7,777 nt of DNA from Nitrospirota bacterium (GTDB lineage: Bacteria > Nitrospirota > Nitrospiria > Nitrospirales > NS-4), in the NCBI GenBank assembly GCA_005877565.1, contig VBOK01000139.1, positions 1 through 7,777 on the forward strand. Reading direction: 5' to 3'. The notes beneath the pieces are model-generated. The model did not search any database and had not been told where the DNA came from. It worked only from the letters and a program-made list of their open reading frames with translations. Made by a program: the position numbers and the translations under genes. This document shows positions 1 to 5,252 of the stretch, one piece after another (the stretch's first letter is position 1; each line of letters starts with the position of its first letter).

Positions 1-519
1 CCCATTGATTTCTCGGACCAAGCTCTTCGCCAGGCGAGGGCCGGACTCAATAACTTCTACGACCTCTTTCTGCGGTTGGAAGAGATCACGGTGTCGAAAG
101 GAGCCGCTGACGAAGAGGCTAGAAGCGCGCTCAAGACCGTGGCGGCGGACTTCGAGCGTGCCATGGATGATGACTTCAACACGCCGGCCGCACTCGCCGC
201 GTTGCAGACGTTCCGGGGCGAACTCAATACGAAACTCGCTGTTGGTCTCTCTTCGGCAGTTGCGCAGCAGGCGCTCACGGCAATCCGGCGCTATGGCGAT
301 GTGCTGGGGCTTTTCCAGGTGCCCGTGCGAGACTGGGAGTTCAGGGAGTCCGTCGGGACTGCACTCGATGATGCGGAGATCGAGCGCCAAATTGCCGAGC
401 GCAACAATGCCCGGTGCAGAAAAGACTTTGCTCGGGCCGATGAGATCAGGAAGGCCCTTGCCGCACAGGGCATCATCCTTGAGGACCGGCCCGACGGGAC
501 AACCCGCTGGAAGCGATGA
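1..519 (+). CDS. cysS: Cysteinyl-tRNA synthetase, C-terminal part (5' end outside window)
   Basis: Class I aminoacyl-tRNA synthetase that charges tRNA-Cys with cysteine in the cytoplasm. Only the last 172 residues are here; the frame is open from base 1 to the TGA at 517-519, so the catalytic Rossmann domain with its HIGH and KMSKS motifs lies upstream. The visible part begins with PIDFSDQAL, the segment that typically follows the catalytic core. It continues into the helical DALR-type anticodon-binding domain with the family hallmark MDDDFNTPAALAAL (about residues 54-67 of the fragment). It ends with the usual CysS tail: RNNARCRKDFARADEIRKAL, then GIILEDRPDGTTRWKR. Full-length CysS is about 460-490 residues, so roughly 300 are missing. 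The stop overlaps the rlmB start as ATGA, implying translational coupling. Identification rests on these motifs and is firm; nothing suggests the gene is broken other than the window edge. Confidence 0.95.
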   Translation, partial: PIDFSDQALRQARAGLNNFYDLFLRLEEITVSKGAADEEARSALKTVAADFERAMDDDFNTPAALAALQTFRGELNTKLAVGLSSAVAQQALTAIRRYGDVLGLFQVPVRDWEFRESVGTALDDAEIERQIAERNNARCRKDFARADEIRKALAAQGIILEDRPDGTTRWKR

Positions 520-1295
520 GCCTCGCGGCTGCGACCGACCTGCTCTACGGCGTGCATCCGGTGCTCGAAGCGCTCCGGGCGAAGGACGTGGGGCTCCACC
601 GGATTTTCCTGCAGGAGGGCCGTCGGGGTCGCGCGGTCGAGGAGATTCTGCGGCTGGCCAAGGCTCGCCACGTGCCAGTGGCTTTCGAGGCGCGCGAGGA
701 CCTGGATCGGCGGGCCGGTTCCGGACGGCACCAAGGCGCGGTGGGCATCGCCTCGGCGAAGGTCTACCTGTCTCTGGAGGAGCTTCTCGAAACGGCGCGC
801 CGGCATGACTCGCCTCTCCTGCTTGTGCTTGACGGCATCGAGGACCCCCACAATCTCGGCGCGATCGTGCGGACCGCTGAGGCGGTCGGCGCGCAGGGCG
901 TGCTCCTGCCGACCCGACGGGCGGTCGGCCTGACCGCGACCGTGGCCCGCGCCTCGGCGGGTGCCATCGAGCATCTTCCCGTCGCCCGTGTCGTCAATGT
1001 CGCGCAGACCCTCGAACGGCTCAAGGCGGCGGACTTCTGGGTCTATGGGCTTGATGCGAAAGGGACTCGACACTATTGGGAAGTGGATTATCGCGGCCCG
1101 GTAGCGTTAGTGGTGGGCGGGGAAGGTCGAGGGATCCGGCCGCTGGTCGCCCGGCACTGCGATGGGCTGGTCCGCATCCCGTTACAGGGCAACGTGCAGA
1201 GCCTCAACGCCTCGGTGGCGTCGGCGGTCGTGCTATACGAGGTTCTGCGACAGCGAGCCGGCACTGCTCCCGTCAGCCCCGCCGGACCCGGATGA
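516..1295 (+). CDS. rlmB: 23S rRNA (guanosine-2'-O-)-methyltransferase RlmB, SpoU/TrmH family
   Basis: SAM-dependent 2'-O-methyltransferase of the SPOUT (trefoil knot) superfamily, expected to methylate the conserved guanosine of 23S rRNA (G2251 in E. coli numbering). The 259-residue length matches RlmB. The N-terminal substrate-binding domain (about 7-80, starting LLYGVHPVLEAL) ends with RHQGAVG (71-77), a family signature. The catalytic domain carries SpoU motif 1 (DPHNLGAIVRTAEA, 110-123, with N113 and R119), motif 2 (VVGGEGRGI, 199-207, with E203) and motif 3 (IPLQGNVQSLNASVASAV, 221-238, with S229 and N231), which forms the knot and SAM site. The start is the ATG of the ATGA overlap with cysS, a common pairing for this gene. 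The last eight codons overlap the converging LuxR-type gene. A TrmH-type tRNA specificity is less likely given the N-terminal domain and RHQG segment. Confidence 0.88.
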   Translation: MSLAAATDLLYGVHPVLEALRAKDVGLHRIFLQEGRRGRAVEEILRLAKARHVPVAFEAREDLDRRAGSGRHQGAVGIASAKVYLSLEELLETARRHDSPLLLVLDGIEDPHNLGAIVRTAEAVGAQGVLLPTRRAVGLTATVARASAGAIEHLPVARVVNVAQTLERLKAADFWVYGLDAKGTRHYWEVDYRGPVALVVGGEGRGIRPLVARHCDGLVRIPLQGNVQSLNASVASAVVLYEVLRQRAGTAPVSPAGPG

Positions 1296-1506
1296 ATCCT
1301 TCCTCGATGGCGGCTTTGAGGAGTTGGGCGGCGTTCGACACCCTGAGCTTCTTCATCATGTTGGCGCGGTGCGCTTCGACGGTCTTCACGCTGATCTTGA
1401 GGCGTGTCCCGATCTCCCGGTTTTTGAGGCCGTTCCAGATCAACTGGAGGATTTCCTGCTCGCGGTCCGTCAAGGACGTGGCTCCGTTTCTTTTCTTCCG
1501 TTCCAT
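1273..1506 (-). CDS. Small LuxR/GerE-type helix-turn-helix regulator without receiver domain
   Basis: A 77-residue protein that is almost entirely one LuxR-type (GerE) DNA-binding domain. It has SLTDREQEILQLIWNGLKN (11-29), the typical first helices, then REIGTRLKISVKTVEAHRANMMKKL (30-54) with the scaffold and recognition helices. The tail QLLKAAIEEGFIRV is also typical of the family. It has no receiver, autoinducer-binding or other sensory domain, and a basic N-terminus (MERKKR) leaves no room for one. The ATG at 1504-1506 has an AAGGAG ribosome site (complement of 1517-1522) ten bases upstream, which supports the start. The gene is convergent with rlmB, overlapping it by 23 bases, and divergent from the prepilin peptidase operon, so it could regulate that operon or itself through the shared gap. 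The target is unknown. Such solo GerE proteins could act as constitutive DNA binders or partner with another protein (inference). Confidence 0.9.
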   Translation of the reverse strand: MERKKRNGATSLTDREQEILQLIWNGLKNREIGTRLKISVKTVEAHRANMMKKLRVSNAAQLLKAAIEEGFIRVRRG

Positions 1507-1565
1507 GATCGCATAACTCCTTATGCTAAAGATGTCTAATCATCCGCCCTACCAGTAAGACCATT

Positions 1566-1595
1566 AGTATCACATAATCAAGTAAATGCTGTAAA
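1566..1595 (-). promoter_or_regulatory. Candidate sigma-70-type promoter for the LuxR-type gene
   Basis: On the minus strand, a -35 like TTTACA (complement of 1590-1595, 5 of 6 to TTGACA) is followed after 18 bases by GATACT (complement of 1566-1571, 4 of 6 to TATAAT), with TGT directly before it as in an extended -10. It sits in the AT-rich part of the gap and predicts a leader of about 50 bases before the ATG at 1506. This is pattern matching by eye and could be chance in an AT-rich stretch. Confidence 0.35.
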
Positions 1596-1627
1596 TAAGA
1601 AAAGGCGTCACGGTCCGGTCCGCGGCC

Positions 1628-1656
1628 TTGTCCCCTTCAGGGAGTTCACGTACAAT
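1628..1656 (+). promoter_or_regulatory. Candidate sigma-70-type promoter for the prepilin peptidase operon
   Basis: TTGTCC (1628-1633, 4 of 6 to TTGACA) is separated by the ideal 17 bases from TACAAT (1651-1656, 5 of 6 to TATAAT). Transcription would begin near 1663, giving a leader of about 38 bases before the ATG at 1701. It is placed correctly to drive the whole rightward gene run, and its surroundings are GC-rich, which makes the match less likely to be chance. Short repeats flank it and could hold an operator (inference). Confidence 0.5.
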
Positions 1657-1700
1657 GGGCGCGCGGACGGCCTGGTCCGGGAGCTATCGGCGGAGGCGGG

Positions 1701-2477
1701 ATGAGTCCCCAGTGGCATGTGACGGTCGCGGTGCTCGTCGGTGCCGTCATCGGCAGCTTTTTGAATGTCTGCATCCATCGCCTGCCCCTTCGCGGATCCA
1801 TCGTGCGGCCGGGATCCCAGTGCCCGCAATGCAAGACGGCCATCGTCTGGTATGACAACATTCCGATCCTCAGCTACCTCTGGCTGCGCGGCCGGTGCCG
1901 GAGCTGCCGGGCCCGCATCGGGTGGCGCTACCCCCTTGTGGAGACCCTCAACGCTGCCGGATATGGCTTCATCGCCTGGCGCTTCGGGGTGACCCCCATG
2001 GGTTTCGTGTACGGGGCGCTCTTCTCGACCCTCATCGTCGTGAGCTTCATCGATCTGGATCACATGATCGTGCCCGACCGGATCACGCTGCCCGGGATCG
2101 CGCTCGGGCTTGTCGCCGGGACGCTCCTCTTGCCGCGCTGGTGGGACAGCATCGGCGGTCTGGTGTTAGGCGGCGGCCTGCTGTATGTCATGGCCTTGAT
2201 CAGTCCCTACCTGTTCGGGAAGGAGGGCATGGGCGGCGGCGACATCAAACTGCTGGCCATGATCGGCGCGTTCCTGGGCTGGCAGCAGGTGCTGCTCACG
2301 GTGATCGTGGGTGGACTCCTGGGCTCCATCCTCGGTGTGGGGTTGATCGCAACCCGTGTGATCAGCCGCTCTGATTACATCCCGTTCGGCCCGTTTCTCT
2401 CTCTCGGGGCAGTGGTCGCGATGCTGTTCGGCCCGGAGATCCTGGGCTGGTACGGTGAAATCCTGGCGGGAAGGTGA
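1701..2477 (+). CDS. pilD: Type IV prepilin peptidase / N-methyltransferase (PilD/GspO type)
   Basis: Inner-membrane aspartic protease that cleaves the leader of type IV prepilins or type II secretion pseudopilins after a conserved Gly and N-methylates the new N-terminus. At 258 residues it is complete. The first TM segment (7-23) runs into GSFLNVCIHRLP (18-29), a family hallmark. The cytoplasmic methyltransferase domain carries the two zinc-type cysteine pairs C41-P-Q-C44 and C66-R-S-C69, plus NIPILSYLWLRGRC. The protease part has the first catalytic Asp region IDLDHMIVPDRITLP (117-131) and the second in GMGGGDIKLLAMIGAFLGW (176-194, D181, the GxGD motif). It ends with IPFGPFLSLGA (227-237) and several hydrophobic helices. 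GGAGG (1692-1696) lies only four bases before the ATG, but no alternative in-frame start exists upstream. It is the first gene of a run with the kinase starting 6 bases after its stop. All key residues are present; whether it serves pili, secretion or both cannot be told. Confidence 0.93.
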   Translation: MSPQWHVTVAVLVGAVIGSFLNVCIHRLPLRGSIVRPGSQCPQCKTAIVWYDNIPILSYLWLRGRCRSCRARIGWRYPLVETLNAAGYGFIAWRFGVTPMGFVYGALFSTLIVVSFIDLDHMIVPDRITLPGIALGLVAGTLLLPRWWDSIGGLVLGGGLLYVMALISPYLFGKEGMGGGDIKLLAMIGAFLGWQQVLLTVIVGGLLGSILGVGLIATRVISRSDYIPFGPFLSLGAVVAMLFGPEILGWYGEILAGR

Positions 2478-2483
2478 TAAGCC

Positions 2484-3878
2484 GTGGCGCTGCGTCCTCG
2501 AAGCAATCCGTTCGCGATCTTCACCGCCCTGCTGTTAGTGTTGTTTCTCACGACCCTCGCGTTCCATCTCATGGTCCCCCAGCGGGTTCCCGGCGCTCCC
2601 GGCGCCGCCGATCTGCACGCGGCGACCGATCTGCTGCTGAAAGTTCTTGGCGGTTTCATCCTGCTGGTCCTGCTGTACACCGTGTTCGCGCGCATTGTGC
2701 GGCGAGATTCCTCACCGTCGACCGGGATTGTGAAAGACAATGTCTTCCTCGATGTCGTGGCGCGCCTGCGGGACAAGGAGCATGAGCTCGAGCGCCTGCG
2801 GTCAGCGGCGGAGGAACGGGCGCGGGAAATCGAGAGCTACAACGAGAACATTCTCCGCAGCGTCTCGAGCGGCGTCATCACCTTCAACCGGGAGGGCGTG
2901 GTCACCACCTTCAATGACGCCGCCGGCCGCATACTACGGCTCAACCGGGAGGATGTGATCGGCAAGACTTGCGCCGAGGTTTTCGGCGTGAACAGCACGG
3001 TCGCGGGGCTGCTGAACCGGTCTCTGAGCACTGGGGAAGCCATCACGCGGGAGGAGTTCGAGCTGCACCTGCCGCACGGGGAGCGGATCTGGATCGGCGT
3101 GAGCACCACGCTGCTGAAGGATCGCGAGGGCGGCCTGATCGGGACCACGTTCGTGTGCACCGACCTCACTGAGATCAAGGCGCTGCAGGAGCAGGTGGAG
3201 ATGCGCGAACGCATGACGGTGTTGGGGCAGATGTCCGCGGGGATCGCCCACGAATTCCGCAACCTGATGGGGACCATCCTGGGCGCGGCCAAGCTGGTCG
3301 CCCGACAAACCCCGCCCGACAGTCCGGTCCACGAAAGCATCCAGACCGTCACCCACGTGATCTCAGATATGGACCATCTGATCACGCAGTTCCTCAATTT
3401 TGCGCGGAAGACAGACCCCGATCTCAAGCTGGTCGACATGGGACCGTGGCTCCAACGGGTGGTCGAGCAGGTGCTGGAACAGGTGCCGCCCCCCCATCCC
3501 CATGTCGAAGTGACCTGTTTTCCGGACGTGCCGCGGATCCGCATCGATGAAGTGCTGATGCGGCAGGCGCTGGGGAACCTGGTCCAGAATGCCGTTGAGG
3601 CCATGTCGGATGGTGGGCGCCTGACCGTGTCGGCCGGTCTGCGGCCTCCGCTGGGACGGCGGCGTGAAGTCGAGGTGCGGGTCAGCGACACCGGCGCCGG
3701 CATCCCGCAAGACCGGCTCGGCAAGATCTTCCTGCCGTTCTTTACGACGAAACCGAAAGGGACCGGCCTGGGGCTCGCGCTGGTCCACAAGATCGTCCTG
3801 CTGCATAACGGCCGGATCGATGTGGAGAGCCAGGAGCGCAAGGGGACGACCTTTCGGATTTTGTTACCGATCGCCTGA
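2484..3878 (+). CDS. Membrane PAS-containing sensor histidine kinase (NtrB/PilS-like)
   Basis: Sensor kinase expected to autophosphorylate on His and pass the phosphate to the response regulator encoded next. In the 464 residues: TM1 (about 10-31), a short outside loop of roughly 20 residues, TM2 (about 50-71), a charged coiled coil (about 92-120, KEHELERLRSAAEERAREIE), and a PAS/PAC domain (about 119-230; NILRSVSSGVITFNREG, NDAAGRILRLN). Then come the HisKA dimerisation domain with H-box GIAHEFRN (phospho-acceptor H256) and a HATPase domain with N box (NLVQNAVEAM, N365 and N369), G1 (SDTGAGIP, D402), F box (FLPFFTTK) and G2 (GTGLGLAL, from 426). All catalytic boxes are intact. The HEFRN box and domain style match kinases paired with NtrC-type regulators. 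The start is a GTG with AAGGTG (2471-2476) at seven bases, overlapping the pilD stop. With little outside domain, the signal is probably membrane or cytoplasmic via PAS (inference). Confidence 0.92.
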   Translation: MALRPRSNPFAIFTALLLVLFLTTLAFHLMVPQRVPGAPGAADLHAATDLLLKVLGGFILLVLLYTVFARIVRRDSSPSTGIVKDNVFLDVVARLRDKEHELERLRSAAEERAREIESYNENILRSVSSGVITFNREGVVTTFNDAAGRILRLNREDVIGKTCAEVFGVNSTVAGLLNRSLSTGEAITREEFELHLPHGERIWIGVSTTLLKDREGGLIGTTFVCTDLTEIKALQEQVEMRERMTVLGQMSAGIAHEFRNLMGTILGAAKLVARQTPPDSPVHESIQTVTHVISDMDHLITQFLNFARKTDPDLKLVDMGPWLQRVVEQVLEQVPPPHPHVEVTCFPDVPRIRIDEVLMRQALGNLVQNAVEAMSDGGRLTVSAGLRPPLGRRREVEVRVSDTGAGIPQDRLGKIFLPFFTTKPKGTGLGLALVHKIVLLHNGRIDVESQERKGTTFRILLPIA

Positions 3879-3887
3879 GGCACGGAC

Positions 3888-5252
3888 ATGGCCACGATTC
3901 TGCTTATTGAAGACAACGAGCGCATGGCTCAGGTGCTGGCCCGGCACATGGAAATGGAAGGACATGCGGTCGTCCTGGTGGCCGATGGGGAAAAGGGCAT
4001 CGAGGAGTTTCGGCGGCAGAAAGTGGACCTCGTCCTGACGGATCTTAAGCTGCCGGGGAAGTCGGGCGTGGAGGTCTTGCAAGCCGTCAAGGAGGAGAAT
4101 CCCATGATCCCCGTCGTCGTCATGACCGCACACGGGACGATCGAGACCGCCGTGAAGGCCGTCAAGGAAGGGGCGTTCGATTTCCTGCAGAAGCCGGTGG
4201 ACCCGGACCATCTCCTGATCATCATCGGGAAGGCGCTGGAGGCCCGGCAGCTCGTCACCGAGAATCTGATCCTCAAGGAAGAGCTCTCGCAGACAAAGTA
4301 CGCGAAGATGGTCGGCCAGAGCCGCGCCCTGCTGGAAGCGCAGGATAAGGCGAAGAAGGTCGCGGTTGGCACCACGACCGTGCTCCTGCTCGGGGAGAGC
4401 GGCACCGGTAAGGAGCTCTTTGCCCGGATGATCCATGACTTAAGCCCGCGCAAGAACGGGCCGTTCGTGGCCATCAACTGCGCGGCCATCCCCCGGGAGT
4501 TGCTGGAGAGCGAACTGTTCGGACATGAACGCGGTTCGTTTACCGGCGCCACCGGACGGAAAATCGGAAAGTTCGAACTGGGAGACAAGGGCACGGTGTT
4601 CCTCGACGAGATCGGCGACATGGACATGGGACTCCAGGCCAAACTCCTCCGCGTGCTGGAGGGCGAGCGGTTCATGCGGGTCGGTGGCACGTCTTCGGTC
4701 AAGGCGGACGTCCGCGTCGTGGCGGCCACCAACAAGGACTTGCAGGCGGCGGTGGCCAAGCATGCCTTCCGCGAGGATCTCTATTACAGGCTGAACGTGT
4801 TCCCGCTCGTCATCCCGCCGCTGCGCGACCGCCGGGAGGACATCCCGTTGCTCGTCGAACATTTTCTCGCGATGTACAGCCGGGAAGTAAAGAAAGAGGG
4901 CCTGACGCTCTCGTCCGAAGCGGTGGAGGTCATGAAGCACCATCCGTGGACGGGGAACATCCGCGAGCTGCAGAATTGCATCGAACGGGCCGTCATTCTC
5001 TGCGACGGCCGCGAGATCCTCCCCGAGCACATCGGCTTGCGCGCGCTGGCGCGGTCGGCCGAGGAAGGCGCGCTGGCGGGAGGGAGCCTCCAGGAAGCCA
5101 GCAGCGCGGCCTCCCGGGCTGTGGAGGCCAAGATGATCGAGAAGGTCCTGCGCGAGACCGGCGGCAACAAGACCAAAGCGGCCGAGATCCTGCAGGTCAG
5201 CTACAAGACGCTGCTCACCAAGATCAAAGACTATGGCCTCGACAAAGAGTGA
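3888..5252 (+). CDS. NtrC-family sigma-54-dependent response regulator
   Basis: Cytoplasmic transcription activator of sigma-54 promoters, controlled by phosphorylation. The 454 residues show the full three-domain layout. The receiver (3-118) has acidic pair E8/D9, phospho-acceptor D52 (in VLTDLKLPG), T80 and K102 (QKPVD). The AAA+ domain (about 140-378) has Walker A GESGTGKE (169-176), the sigma-54 contact loop as GSFTGA (216-221) instead of the usual GAFTGA, Walker B TVFLDEIG (236-243, D240/E241), FREDLYYRLNVFPL (294-307) with arginine-finger candidates R295 and R301, and sensor II WTGNIRELQN (354-363). An Ala/Ser/Glu-rich linker (about 388-410) leads to a Fis-type HTH (GGNKTKAAEILQVSYKTLLTKI, 425-446). 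GAGG at 3877-3880, seven bases before the ATG, supports the start. It lies 9 bases after the kinase stop, so the two are almost certainly partners. It could be PilR-like given the adjacent prepilin peptidase, but the HTH alone does not prove this. Confidence 0.93.
   Translation: MATILLIEDNERMAQVLARHMEMEGHAVVLVADGEKGIEEFRRQKVDLVLTDLKLPGKSGVEVLQAVKEENPMIPVVVMTAHGTIETAVKAVKEGAFDFLQKPVDPDHLLIIIGKALEARQLVTENLILKEELSQTKYAKMVGQSRALLEAQDKAKKVAVGTTTVLLLGESGTGKELFARMIHDLSPRKNGPFVAINCAAIPRELLESELFGHERGSFTGATGRKIGKFELGDKGTVFLDEIGDMDMGLQAKLLRVLEGERFMRVGGTSSVKADVRVVAATNKDLQAAVAKHAFREDLYYRLNVFPLVIPPLRDRREDIPLLVEHFLAMYSREVKKEGLTLSSEAVEVMKHHPWTGNIRELQNCIERAVILCDGREILPEHIGLRALARSAEEGALAGGSLQEASSAASRAVEAKMIEKVLRETGGNKTKAAEILQVSYKTLLTKIKDYGLDKE

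Larger units (their letters stand above)
1507..1700. other. Divergent intergenic regulatory gap
   Basis: This 194-base gap is the only sizeable non-coding stretch in the window, lying between the leftward LuxR-type gene and the rightward prepilin peptidase operon. The left two thirds, especially about 1530-1605, are clearly AT-rich compared with the surrounding high-GC genes; the right part returns to high GC. One promoter candidate is visible for each direction. A GGTCCGG direct repeat (1612-1618 and 1674-1680) and a GTCCGCG/CGCGGAC inverted pair (1618-1624 and 1662-1668) flank the rightward candidate. I see no tRNA, riboswitch-like fold, strong hairpin terminator or convincing sigma-54 (GG-N10-GC) promoter here. 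Confidence 0.6.

Noticed and set aside
291..1073. 260-codon minus-strand frame across the cysS/rlmB junction
   Set aside because: It crosses two confidently identified genes on the other strand and shows no family signature.
1260..1320. Possible bidirectional terminator between rlmB and the LuxR-type gene
   Set aside because: The coding regions overlap here, and I see no stable GC hairpin followed by a T run on either strand.
2837..3925. Long minus-strand open frame (362 codons) opposite the histidine kinase
   Set aside because: It lies entirely opposite a kinase gene with all conserved boxes. Its translation is rich in Ser/Arg/Thr with no domain pattern, as expected of an antisense shadow in high-GC coding DNA.
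4351..4392. TGGCAC occurrences considered as sigma-54 -24 elements
   Set aside because: The distance from GG to the nearest downstream GC is not ten bases and the site is inside the regulator coding sequence. No convincing -24/-12 site was found in the intergenic gap either.
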